Assembly: GCA_036501665.1 (NCBI GenBank)
Contig: DASXZW010000035.1
Location: 62,001 to 126,000, forward strand
DNA length: 64,000 nucleotides
Source: DATAUD01 sp036501665
Lineage (GTDB): Bacteria > Verrucomicrobiota > Verrucomicrobiia > Limisphaerales > Palsa-1400
Direction of reading: 5' to 3'
The notes beneath the pieces were generated by a model. That model saw nothing but the letters and a program-made list of their open reading frames with translations. It ran no database searches and was not told the origin of the DNA. Shown piece after piece: positions 16,330 to 28,600 of the stretch. Numbering within the stretch: position 1 is the first letter of the stretch; each line of letters begins with the position of its first letter. The position numbers and the translations under genes were made by a program.

Positions 16330-19300
16330 ATGTTGCTCAGCGAGAACCACGGGCTTCAAAACATGGCGGGCGTCCTGCCCTTGTCGTTGGCTCAGGAAGG
16401 ATTGTGGTTGTTCGAGCAAACAGCTCCCGGCACACCGACGTATAACATCGCCGAAGCCTGGTGGCTCAAGGGCGACTTGGATATTAACCGCCTGGAACGT
16501 GCTTTAAGCGAAATCGTTCGCCGTCACGAAACCTTGCGAAGCGCCATCGGAACCAAGGACGGCAAAGCCTGTCAAATTGTTTTTCCGCCAAAACCATTTC
16601 CATTGACAGTCATCGATCTGCGCAGTCATTCCAACGCGGACTCCGAAGCCGGGAAACTCGCAGAACAAGATGCCAATCGGGGGTTCTGCTTGACTCAAGA
16701 ATCTTTGATTCGTTGCGCCTTATATCAGGTCGAAGACCGCCGCTATTTGTTTTCGATCTGCATGCACCACATCGTTTCTGACGCGTGGTCGTTCGGCATT
16801 TTTCTGCACGAGCTGGCGGCTTTGTATGCGTCTGAAAGCGACGAATTGCCTAAGCTTCCGGTTCAATTCGGCAATTTTGCTTTGTGGCAACGCGAGCCTT
16901 CGATGGAGCATTCCAGACGCGAGGATCTCCAATATTGGGTGCGCCAATTGCAGGGCGCTCCGCCGCGTCTCGCGTTGCCTGCGGATTTTGCGCGCCCGGC
17001 GGTCGAAACGCACAAGGGCACGACTCTTTTTTTCACCTGGCCTGAGTCCCGGGCGGCAGAGTTAAAAGACTTTGCGAAGAAAACCGGCGCGACGACATTT
17101 CGCGTTCTCCTGGCCTCTTTCGCAGTCCTGCTCCAGCGCTATTCTTTGCAGGACGATATTGTGATTGGCTCGCCGTTCGCCGGGCGGGACGAACTGGAGA
17201 CGGAAGGTTTGATCGGCTTCCTTGTCAATACTCTTGCGCTGAGAATCGATTTGTCGGGCGACCCGACTTTCACTGAATTGCTCCGCCGCGTTGGCGGAGT
17301 GACGATGAGCGCGAATCTTCATCAGCGGACGCCGCTCCATCATATTGTGCGGGAACTTGGGCGGGACAGAAACCTGAGCGCGCACACCCTTTTCCAGGCA
17401 GTGTTTGGCTGGCAAAAGGATTTCGAGGAAGGATGGTCCCTGTCGGGAATCGAAGCGCGCCGCGTGGAAATCGACAATGGAACGTCAAAATTCGATTTGA
17501 CGATGCTGGTGACGGAGGGCGCCCACGATTTGCGAATTCGCGTCGAATATAGCGTGGATTTGTATGAGCGTAGGACCATTGAGAGGCTGGGCCGGCAGTT
17601 CCGCATGTTGGTTGAAGGCGTTATAGTTGATCCGTCAAGACACATTTCTGAATATCCGCTGGACACTGCGGAAGAGCAGAAGCAGGTGCTGGAGTGGGGA
17701 ATTGGAGCCGTTCGTGAATTCGAAAAGGATTCGTGCGTTCACGAGATTTTCGAGGCGCATGCGGCCCGCAACCCTTCCGCCGTGGCCCTGGCCTGGGGCG
17801 ACGAGAAAATTTCATATGATGAACTAAATCATCGCGCCAATTTGCTGGCGGCGCGATTGCAGCAAGCTGGCGCGAGGGCGGAGACGAACGTGGCGATATG
17901 TCTGGATCGTTCAATGGAATTGATCGTCGGGCTGCTCGGCATCTTAAAAATGGGCGCCGCTTATGTTCCGTTGGATCCGGTTATTCCGAGTTCGCGAAAA
18001 GCGGTCATGTTGGAGGACGCGCAGGCGGAATTCGTTTTGACGCTGGAAAAGTTCCGAAGTTCCATTCCGGCCCGGCGGGATCAGATTCTTTCTCTGGACG
18101 ATTCCAACTGGCCGTCGAACCGAAACGCAGTGTCTCCCGAAAATCCTCACAAATCCCGCGCGAGGGGCGTCGCGTACGTCATGTACACCTCCGGCTCGAC
18201 CGGACGACCCAAGGGCGTGGCCGTTTCGCATCGATCCATCGCGCGACTCGTGCGCAACACCGATTATGTCCAGATTTTACCGAGCGACGTTTTCCTGCAA
18301 TTGGCGCCGATCTCGTTTGACGCTTCGACTTTTGAAATCTGGGGCGCGTTGCTCAACGGGGCCAGGCTGGTGATTCATCCGCCGCAAATGCCCTCAGTAG
18401 AGGAATTGGGCCGCGTGCTCGCGCGCGAGGAGATCACAATGCTATGGTTGACCGCTGGCTGGTTTAATCAAATGATTGACGGCCAATTGTCCGGCCTTCA
18501 AGGACTGCGGTATCTTCTCGCGGGCGGGGAAGCACTGTCGGTCCCGCATGTTTTGAAAGCCGCCCGGGCGCTGAAAGACTGCCAATTGGTGAACGGGTAC
18601 GGGCCGACGGAAGGCGCCACGTTCACCTGCTGTTTTCCTGTTCCCAAAAACTGGCGTGGCCACGCTTCGGTTCCAATTGGCCGGCCAATCGCCAACACGC
18701 AAGTGTATATTCTTGACGCAGCGATGCGTCCCGTTGCCGAGGGAGCGATTGGCGAATTGCACATCGGCGGCGACGGAGTGGCTCGCGGTTATGTCAATCG
18801 CCCCGAATTGACTTCCGCGAAATTCGTCCAGAATCCTTTTGGGAAAGAAAGACTTTATCGCACCGGCGATTTGGTTCGTTGGCTTTCCGACGGCAATATC
18901 GAATTCCTTGGTCGCAAGGACGATCAGGTCAAAATTCGGGGCTTCCGCGTCGAACCCGGCGAGATAGAAGCTGCGCTCGTCGGACATGAAGCCGTCCGCG
19001 AAGCGCTGGTGATTGCGCGGCCTGACTTCTCTGGGACAAAACAACTGATCGCATATGTTGTTCTCCACTCGAACGTAAAAATTTCGAGTCAGCAGTTGCG
19101 CGATTTTCTGGCGATTCAGCTTCCCGCCTACATGGTGCCGTCGCACATCGTCACCTTGGACAAATTGCCCTTGACGCTCAACGGCAAGGTGGATCGCAAC
19201 GCTCTGCCGTCGCCGGAACAAGTCTCGCGTCAAGACGAGCAAATTGTAGTTGCGCCGAGCAACGAAACCGAAACCAGACTTCTCGAAATCTGGCGGGAAA

Positions 19301-19620
19301 TTCTCCAGCACGAAAACATGGGAATCCACGGAAATTTTTTCCAACTGGGTGGCCATTCGCTCCTGGCGACGCAAATCATTTCCCGGATCGCCCGCGTGTT
19401 TCAAGTGGAACTGCCGGTGCGCGTAATTTTTGAAACGCCCACCATCGCGGGCTTGGCCACGGCTATTCAGGAATATCAAAAAATGCCAACCGCCACGATT
19501 TCCACGCGGGCTGAGCAATGTTCGCGCGCCCAAATGCTTCTCGAACGCCTCGACGATCTGTCGGACAGTGAGGTCGAAGAACTTTTGGTTGAACTGGAAG
19601 AGGAGGAAATCGCTCGATGA
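16330..19620 (+). CDS. Nonribosomal peptide synthetase 2: C-A-T
   Basis: A single elongation module of 1096 residues. The C domain opens with LPLSLAQEGLWLFEQ and has MHHIVSDAWSFG at about 145-156; the motif reads HHxxxDA rather than HHxxxDG, but the catalytic second His (147) is kept. The A domain starts near 471, with YTSGSTGRPKG near 620. Pocket residues read D-A-F-W-L-G-G-T-F, close to the Val code DAFWIGGTFK. The carrier has LGGHSLLA with Ser1010. The last 35 residues are very acidic (LDDLSDSEVEELLVELEEEE) and look like a helical docking tail. The stop overlaps the start of NRPS 3 (ATGA), and 93 bases separate this gene from NRPS 1. Confidence 0.95.
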   Translation: MLLSENHGLQNMAGVLPLSLAQEGLWLFEQTAPGTPTYNIAEAWWLKGDLDINRLERALSEIVRRHETLRSAIGTKDGKACQIVFPPKPFPLTVIDLRSHSNADSEAGKLAEQDANRGFCLTQESLIRCALYQVEDRRYLFSICMHHIVSDAWSFGIFLHELAALYASESDELPKLPVQFGNFALWQREPSMEHSRREDLQYWVRQLQGAPPRLALPADFARPAVETHKGTTLFFTWPESRAAELKDFAKKTGATTFRVLLASFAVLLQRYSLQDDIVIGSPFAGRDELETEGLIGFLVNTLALRIDLSGDPTFTELLRRVGGVTMSANLHQRTPLHHIVRELGRDRNLSAHTLFQAVFGWQKDFEEGWSLSGIEARRVEIDNGTSKFDLTMLVTEGAHDLRIRVEYSVDLYERRTIERLGRQFRMLVEGVIVDPSRHISEYPLDTAEEQKQVLEWGIGAVREFEKDSCVHEIFEAHAARNPSAVALAWGDEKISYDELNHRANLLAARLQQAGARAETNVAICLDRSMELIVGLLGILKMGAAYVPLDPVIPSSRKAVMLEDAQAEFVLTLEKFRSSIPARRDQILSLDDSNWPSNRNAVSPENPHKSRARGVAYVMYTSGSTGRPKGVAVSHRSIARLVRNTDYVQILPSDVFLQLAPISFDASTFEIWGALLNGARLVIHPPQMPSVEELGRVLAREEITMLWLTAGWFNQMIDGQLSGLQGLRYLLAGGEALSVPHVLKAARALKDCQLVNGYGPTEGATFTCCFPVPKNWRGHASVPIGRPIANTQVYILDAAMRPVAEGAIGELHIGGDGVARGYVNRPELTSAKFVQNPFGKERLYRTGDLVRWLSDGNIEFLGRKDDQVKIRGFRVEPGEIEAALVGHEAVREALVIARPDFSGTKQLIAYVVLHSNVKISSQQLRDFLAIQLPAYMVPSHIVTLDKLPLTLNGKVDRNALPSPEQVSRQDEQIVVAPSNETETRLLEIWREILQHENMGIHGNFFQLGGHSLLATQIISRIARVFQVELPVRVIFETPTIAGLATAIQEYQKMPTATISTRAEQCSRAQMLLERLDDLSDSEVEELLVELEEEEIAR

Positions 19621-22600
19621 GCGCCATCGCCGAAAATCCTCTCAGCTCCTCAGCCAGCGAAAAGCGGGCGCGATTAGCCGAGCGCCTTCGCCGCGCATCC
19701 GATGGAAACTCTCCGAGGCCGCTTTCCTTTTCGCAGCAACGCCTTTGGTTCCTCGATCAACTCGAACCGAACAGTCCACTATATAATGTCCCGGCCGTTG
19801 TGCGTTTGACAGGGAATTTGGACGCCTCCGCCTTGGATTGCGCGTTGCAGGCTATTGTCGAAAGGCACGAAGTCTTGCGCAGCCGATTCGACTGCGTTGG
19901 CGGAACTCCCGCTGTAACGGTTTCCCCGGAATCGCGTTTCAAATTGGTCGTGGTCGAATGCGATTCATTCGACGCAGCGCAACAATGGTATCTGGAAGAG
20001 GTCAAACGGCCGTTCAACCTCTCGGCTTCGGAACCTCTCTTGCGAGCGTCGTTGGTTCGGCTCTCGCCAGACGATCACCTTCTCGTTTTGAACATGCACC
20101 ACATCGTCTCGGACGAGTGGTCGTTGAAGGTTCTTTTTCGCGAACTCCAGGAAATTTACACCGCGCGCCTGAATTCTCACGCGCCTGCGTTGGCAGCGCT
20201 GCCCATTCAATACGCCGATTACGCCACGTGGCAACGCCGTTCCCTCGACGAAGAATCGATGCGAAAGCAGCTCGGTTTTTGGACTGAAAAACTCGGCAAC
20301 GCGCCTCCGATGACAGAATTGTTGACCGATCATCCCCGCGGACACGCGCCGACTTACAACGGACGATCGCTCACTCAGCATCTCGATCCGAGCCTTAAAA
20401 AGCCCTTGGAAGATCTCGCGGCCAAAAGTCAATCCACGCCATTCATGTTCTTTCTCGCCGCCTTTATGGCGGTGGTCCGACGTTACACCGGTATGGATGA
20501 CACGACCATCGCCACCCCCATAGCCGGTCGAAATCGAATGGAAACCGAAGAATTAATCGGTTTCTTTGTCAATACACTTTTATTGCGCGCCGACCTCTCA
20601 GGCAATCCAACTTTCCTCGAATTGCTCCAACGCGTTCGCTCCGTTGCGCTCGGTGCTTATGCGAACCAGGACCTTCCACTCGAAAAATTGGTCGAGGCGT
20701 TAAAACCCGAACGCTCGTTGAACCACCTCGTTTTCACCCGGATTATGTTCGCCTTGCAAACTCGCGGCGAAGGAGACGGACTTCTGGAGTTGCCGGGCCT
20801 GAAAGCGGAATGGATCGACGTCGATACTGGCACCGCTAAGTTCGATTTGACCTTCGTGGTCCAAGACACCGGGTCCGGCCTCGCATTGCGCGCGGAATAT
20901 AATTCAGATTTGTTCGACGAGGGAACGGTGCGCCGCCTTTTCAGTCATTACGAAAATCTTCTGCGCGGAATCGTCGAAAACCCGGAACAACGGCTTTCGG
21001 AACTTCCGCTTCTTGGAGCCGACGAGCGACGCCAGTTGCTGATCGATTGGAACGACAACGCCACCGATTACCCGCGTCAACAATGCATTCACGAACTGTT
21101 TGAAGCCCAGGCCCGTCAACGTCCTGACGCCCTCGCTGTCATCTTCGGCGCTGAATCTTTGACTTACTGCGACTTGAACGCGCGTGCCAATCAACTCGCG
21201 CACTACCTTCGCAGTCAGAATCTGGAACCCGGCGCGCCTGTCGCGATTTGCGTCGAGCGCTCAGTTCAAATGGCCGTCGGTTTCCTCGGAATTCTCAAAG
21301 CGGGCGGCGCTTATGTTCCGCTCGATCCCGCGTATCCAAAGGAGCGATTGGCCTTCATGCTGGACGACACGCGCACTTCCATATTATTGACGCGCGAGGC
21401 CTTTCTCCGCCGATTTCCCCATCGCGGCGTAAAGCCCATTTGCTTGGACACCGACAGCGGCCTGATCTCCAGCCAAAGCGCCGAAAATCCCATCAACCAT
21501 TCCAAGCCCGAGGATGTCGCATATATTGTTTACACCTCCGGTTCAACCGGCCAGCCGAAGGGCGTCGCTGTGCCGCACCGGGCCGTAAACCGCCTTGTTT
21601 TCAAAACCAACTACATCGAACTCAATTCAAACGACAGGATCGCGCAGGTCTCCAACATTTCCTTCGACGCGGCGACCTTCGAGATTTGGGGCGCGCTGTT
21701 AAATGGCGGACAATTGCGCGGAATTACCATCGACGTCGCCCTTTCGCCCAAAGAATTTGCCGTGGAACTTCGGGAACAAGGCATCACGGCGATGTTTCTA
21801 ACATCGGCCTTGTTCAGCCATTTGGCGTTCGAGCTTCCCGGCGCCTTTTCAACCCTCAAAACTCTCATCGCAGGCGGCGAAGCATTGGATCCCAAGGCCG
21901 TTCGCGCCGTGCTCAAGGACAATCCGTCGCTTCGTCTTGTCAACGGATACGGCCCGACGGAAAACACCACGTTCACCTGCTGCGCCTTGCTCCGTAATGT
22001 GCCTGAGAACGCTGCCAGCGTTCCCATTGGCCGCCCCATTTCCAACACGCAAGTCTATATACTTGACGAAAACCGCCACCCCGTCCCTATCGGAGTCGCG
22101 GGCGAACTCTACACCGGCGGCGACGGCCTGGCGCGCGGATATTGGAATCGCCCTGAACTGACCGCCGAAAAATTCGTCCTGCATCAGTTCACCCCCGATG
22201 GCCCCTGTCAATACCTTTATCGCACCGGCGATAACGCGCGTTTTCTGCCCGACGGCAACATCGAATTTCTCGGGCGCGCGGATGGCCAGATTAAGATTCG
22301 CGGTTTTCGCGTCGAACTCGGCGAAATCGAGGCCGCACTCTCGAAATGTCACGGCGTGAAGGAATCCGTCGTCATTTCCACCGGCGCAAGGGCAGGGGAA
22401 ACGCGGCTGATCGCCTATTTCACTCCATCTGGAAAACGTCCGCCAAAATCCAGCCAGCTTCGAACTTTTCTGGAAGAACATCTGCCCACTTACATGGTGC
22501 CTTCAGCCTTCGTTCAAATGGAAGCGCTCCCGCTCACGCAAAACGGAAAGGTGGACCGCCGCGCCTTGCCCGAGCCCGAGCGAGTTCGCCCCGCGTTGGA

Positions 22601-25600
22601 AAAAAAATACGCATCCCCTCGCGACGCTATCGAACTTCAATTGACCAAAATCTGGGAAAACATCCTCGGCGTCGAACCGGTCGGAATCGAAGACCGCTTC
22701 TTCGACCTCGGAGGACATTCGTTGCTTGCTGTTCGAGTCGTCGCGCAAATTGAAAAAACCTTTGGAAAAAAGCTGCCCCTTGTCTCAATTTTCCTCGCTC
22801 CAACGATTGAAAAACTCGCCGAACGAATCCGCGACGAAATGCGCGGAGACAATGTCGCGCCAGAAAATTCTGTGGTCGCGCTCCAGCCCAAAGGCTCCAG
22901 CCCGCCATTCTTTTTCGTGCATGGCGCCGGCGGCGGAATGTTCTGGGGTTACGTCAATCTCGCTCAGCGACTTGGGACAGACCAGCCCGTTTTCGGTTTG
23001 ACTTCACGCGGATTGGATGGCCGCGCCGAATTTGAAAAGATAGAAGAAATGGCCGCGCATTACATCACGCAATTGCGGTCCATCCAGCCGCGCGGCCCAT
23101 ATTATCTGGGAGGATACTGCTTCGGCGGGAACGTCGCATTCGAGATGGCCCGCCAACTCGATTCCCAGGGCGAAAAAGTCGCGTTGCTCTCGCTCTTCAA
23201 TTGCGCCCCACCCAACTCCAGCTACCTGCGCCCGCAGTGGACCGCGAAATGGTGCGCGCGCCTTTTTAAAAATCTGCTTTACTGGATCGGCTATTGCCGC
23301 CAATGGACGCCGACCCAGCGCCGCGATTTCATTCGCTGGAAATGGTCACGCCTGAAAGCATGGTTGACTCCCAGCCCGCGACAAAACGCCTCCGAACCGC
23401 CGCAAATCGACGCCGACAAACTCATCGACCTCGCGTCTTTGCCCGAGCAGCAACGCGGCCTTTGGCAGGCTCACATTCGCGCGCTGATGAATTTTCATCC
23501 CAGGCCTTATTTCGGGTGTGTGCAACTTTTCCGCAGCCCGGGCCATCCGCTTTGGTGCTCCTTTGAACCCGACTATGGCTGGGGCGAACTCGCTCGCGGC
23601 GGCGTTTCCATCACCATCGTCAGCGGAGCGCACGAAAAAATCCTGGAAGTGCCGTGGGTGGACGAAACCGCCTCCGCCTTGAAAACCGTCCTCGATCAAA
23701 ACCGCGAAGGCGACCTGGAGTTTTGGAAACGTGAACTCGCCGGCGCTCCAGCGTTGTTGGAACTTCCCGGTTCGCGCTCCCGACCCGCGAAGCGCACCGG
23801 CAAATTCCGCGAGGAAACGAAAGTTCTTCCCGTCGCTCTAACCGAGCGCATGAAAGCTCTCGATCCTTCGCTTCTCGCACTGGCCGCGTTGAATATCGTG
23901 CTCCACCGCTATAGTGGCCAGGAGGAAATTTTGATTGGCCTTCAGGTCGCGCCGGATCAAAAACCGAGTAACGTCGTCGTTTTGCGCTCGCGCTTCTGTG
24001 GAAATCCGAGTGGAGAGCAGTTGCTCGACCAAATGCACGCCTCCAGCAAAGCCGCGTTGCAGCACGCCGAACTTCCATTCGCGAAAGTGATCGCTGAATT
24101 GTGTCCAACACCTGACCCGGCGTTTCACCCACTTGTTCAATTCTTCTTTACCTCAAGCAATTTGCCCGCGCCTGAAGGAATCGATCTTCGCCTGTCAATT
24201 ATTGCTGACGAGCGCGGAACATCTCTTCGCCTCGCCTATGCGGAAGATTTATTCGAGCAGCCCGCGATGCAGCGCATGTTGGGGCACCTCGAAACAGTTC
24301 TTTCGTGGCTTGCGACTGATCCGGCCCAGCCACTCTCGCAGCTTTCAATTCTGACATCAGCGGAGTCAGACCTGATCCTCAACCAATGGACACGCACGGA
24401 AAAAAAATATCCGAGCGACAAAACGCTGATTCAATTATTCGAAGAGCAATGCGCGCAATCGCCGAACGCGACGGCGCTGGTTTGCGGGACAACACGGCTT
24501 TCTTATCAGGAACTTTGCTTGCGATCGCGGCGCGTTGCGCGGCAATTGCAGGCGCATGGGGTGGGGGTCAATGACAGGGTCGGGATATGCCTGGAGCGTT
24601 CCGAGGAAATGGTGGCGGGGATTCTCGGCGCACTCCAGGCAGGGGGCGCATACGTGCCGCTCGATCCTGCGTATCCAAAACCCAGGCTGGAGTTCATCGC
24701 GGGCGCCGCTGAAATGAAGGTATTATTGACGCGGCAAAAATTCCGAGACTTGTTCCCGACCGGAAATACGCCGTTGCTCTGCATCGAAGATTTTGCCGGG
24801 GAAAGTGATGGGCCAGTCACTGGCGGCGCTTCCACGTCGGACCTCGCTTACGTTCTTTATACGTCCGGTTCCACTGGCCAACCCAAAGGCGTCGCGCTGG
24901 AAAATCGCAGCGCCGTCGCGTTCGTCTCCTGGGCGCGGGATGTTTTTACAGCGGAAGAACTCTCCGGCGTCCTGTTGTCAACATCAATATGCTTTGATCT
25001 CTCCATTTTCGAATTGTTTGTGCCCTTGTGCTGCGGCGGAAAGGTCATTCTCGCCGAAAACGCGCTCGCGCTGCCAAGGCTTCCCGCCGCCGGCGAAGTC
25101 ACGCTGATTAACACCGTTCCCTCCGCGATTCGCGAATTGCTCCGGGTCAATGGCGTGCCGCCCTCCGTGCGCGTCGTAAATCTTGCGGGCGAGCCGCTGC
25201 AAACAGCCGTGGTGGATCAGATTTACAGCGACACTTCAGTCAATAAAGTTTACGATTTATATGGCCCCACCGAAACGACAACCTATTCCACCTTTACTCT
25301 TCGCAAGTCCGGCGAGCCGGCAACCATCGGACGTCCGCTCGCCAACGAGCAAGTCTATATCCTTGACAAACAAATGCAGCCGATGCCTATAGGAATTCCG
25401 GGCGATCTCTACATTGGCGGCGCTGGATTGGCGCGTGGTTATTTGAATCGCCCCGATCTCACTGCGGAGCGTTTTTTGGCAAATCCGCACAGGCCGGGCG
25501 AAAGGATTTACAAGACCGGCGATGTTGCGCGCTGGCGCGAGGATGGAAATCTCGTTTATCTTGGCCGTTCCGACCATCAAGTAAAAATTCGCGGGTTTCG

Positions 25601-28600
25601 CATCGAGTTGGGCGAAATAGAATCGTCCCTAAAAAGTCATTCGAGTGTCTGCGACGCAATAGTCGTAGTCCGCGAAGACCGTCCGAACGATAAACGATTG
25701 GCCGCCTACGTCGTTTTTCGTCCCGGCCAGCAGGCAACCGCCGATGAACTTCGTGCCTGCGTCGCGCGGAAATTGCCGCAGTACATGGTTCCCGCTCACA
25801 TCGTATTTCTTCCGCAATTGCCAATGACCCCGAATGGGAAAGTGGACCGTCAAGCATTGCCTGCGCCGAAACCCGATGAAGGGCCGTCCCGCGACTTCGA
25901 TCCGCCGCTTGAAGGCCTTGAATCACAGATCGCAAAAATTTGGTCCGAAGTCCTTGGACTTGACAGAGTTGGCGCGACAGAAAATTTCCTGGAACTCGGC
26001 GGTCATTCCTTGATGGCAGTCCAAGTCACCTCCCGCCTCCGCGAAACTCTCAACGTGGATTTGCCTCTCACTTGTGTGTTCGAAGCGCCCACGGTGCGAG
26101 GGTTGGCAACCAGAATTAACTCAGGACGCTGGCAAACCGACACCACCGCAATTCCCGAGCTAAAGCCCTCTTCGCGCGGCAACAGTTCCCCCGCTTCATT
26201 CATGCAGGAACAATTGTGGGTCCTCCATCAATTGGACAAGAACAGCGACGCCTACAATGTCCCAGTCGCGGTTCAAATAAAAGGCTCTCTCGATTCGTCG
26301 GCGCTCCAAAGCTCGCTGGACGCAATCGTTCGTCGCCACGAAGCATTGCGGACAACGCTGAAGATTTCCGACGGAGTTTTAGTTCAGGTTGCAGACCCTT
26401 CGCTCGAAATAAAAATAGCCTTGAAGGATTTGCGCGGCGAAACCGGACCCCAGACCAACGAATTTCTGCGCGCCGAATCACAACGGCCTTTCGATTTGGA
26501 ATCCGGCCCGCTCATCCGCGCGACTCTCGCGCAAACAGGCGAAAAAGAACACGCGCTTGTAATCGTCATGCAGCATGCGATCAGCGACGGTTGGTCGCTC
26601 GATGTTCTATTTCGCGAGCTCGGCGCGAATTACAGATCGTTGGTCGAAGAGGGCGCGGCGCAAAATGAGTCCTCGCTCGAAGTTCAGTTTGCTGATTACG
26701 TCCAGTGGCAGCGCGCTTGGATGCAAGGCGGACGCCTGGACCGTGAACTAACCTACTGGAAGGAAAAACTCGCCTCCGCGCCCTCAGAAATAAGCCTTCC
26801 CACAGATTTTCCTGCCTCGGAAAACTCAGTCAAGAAAGTAGGTCGCCACAAAATCGAATTGCCAAAACAGTTGAGCCGCGACCTCGCGCAACTGGGCAAA
26901 AGCGAAGGCGCGACCCCTTTCATGGTTTTAATGGCCGCCCTCGCCATCACGCTTCGGAAATGGTCGGGTCAAACCGATTTGGTCCTCGGCACAGTCGTCG
27001 CCGGACGAAATCGCCGCGAGGTCGAACCGCTCATCGGATGCTTCATGAATTTCCTCCCGTTGCGCTTTAAGATTTCTGGCGAGGAAAGCAATTTGGAAGT
27101 GGTGCGCGCGGCAAAAGCTGAGGTCATCGACGGCCAGACCCACCAGGATTGTCCCTTCGGAAGAATCGTCGAATCGTTGTCCGTTCAGCGCAGCGCAAAT
27201 CGCAACCCCATCTACAATGTCGCGCTTCTCTACCAAAATTCCCCCGAAATGCCGCGATTCGGCAAGGCGGTTGAATGCGCTCCCATCGAGTTGGGGTCCG
27301 GTTCCGCTCTGCTTGACATGCGTTTCGAAGCCAACGAAACCGAAAACGGAACGGTGCTTCAGTGCGAATACAACGCCGCCCTTTTTGAAGGAAAAACAAT
27401 CCAGCATCTCCTCTCCGCGATTCAATCAGAACTCGAAAATTTGTCGCGATCTCCAAACGCCAAAACACTTGACGCAAATCTACACTCCGCGCTAGTGGAA
27501 CAAGCTCATTCGGCGCGCGCTCGAACGAACCTCCAAACCGTTGTCATTTCCAGCACCTTTACCGCCGAGCCAATTGAGACCGCGTTGCGTTATTGGCTCG
27601 ACGAATTGGAAATCCCTTCGGAAATAAAATTCGCTCCCTACAACCAGGTTTTTCAGCAGTTGCTCAACAGTTCAAGCGAGTTGGCCGCCAACAAACGCGG
27701 CCTCAACGTTTTGTTAGTCCGTCTGCAAGATTGGAAATCCTCCTCCGCCCGCCAGGAATTCGCGCATGCGATTCAGTCTGCCTCCGCTCGTGGAAGCGCG
27801 CCGATGCTCATTTGCTTCTGTCCGCCTTCCCGCATCATCGCCGCCGATAAAGTAAAGGCCCGCGAGCTGCAGCAAATCGAAAATGCGCTTCAAACCGAAT
27901 TGTCCGCCTTCGAGTCCATTCACATTGCAACATCGCGCGAACTCACCTCGCTATATCCGCTTGCCGATTACGATGACCCCGCTTCCGACGAACTCGGCAA
28001 CATCCCTTACACCCCCGCATTTTTCACTGCGCTCGCGACCACAATCGCCAGAAAATTCCACGCCGTGCGTCGCCCCGCATATAAGGTCATCGCCCTCGAT
28101 TGCGACGAAACCCTGTGGTCCGGCCGTTGTGCCGAAGACGGCCCGAACGGCATCCGCATCGACCCCGCCCGACAAGCGCTCCAACAATTCATGCTGCGTC
28201 AACAAGAGAACGGCAAATTGCTCGTCGTCTGCAGCAAAAACGACAAAGCCGACGTGGACGCCGTATTTTCTAATGGAGTCCCGATGCCGCTCAAGCGCGA
28301 ACACTTCGTCGCCTGGCGCGTCAATTGGCGTCCAAAATCCGAAAACCTCAAATCCCTCGCCCGCGAACTGAATCTCGGTCTGGACAGCATTATATTTGTT
28401 GACGACAACCCCGTCGAATGCGCCGAAGTCGAGGCCCATTGCCCTGAAGTCGTCACCCTCCATCTGCCGGACGACCCCGATCTTATCCCGCGTTTTCTCG
28501 ATCACTGCTGGGCATTCGACCAGCCGAAGACCACCGCCGAAGATCAAGCCCGCGCTGAGATGTATCGCCAAAATCATTTGCGCGACGAATTCCAATCGCA

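Noticed and set aside
18442..19533. Open frame of 363 codons antisense to NRPS 2
   Set aside because: It mirrors the adenylation and carrier domains; no independent protein features.
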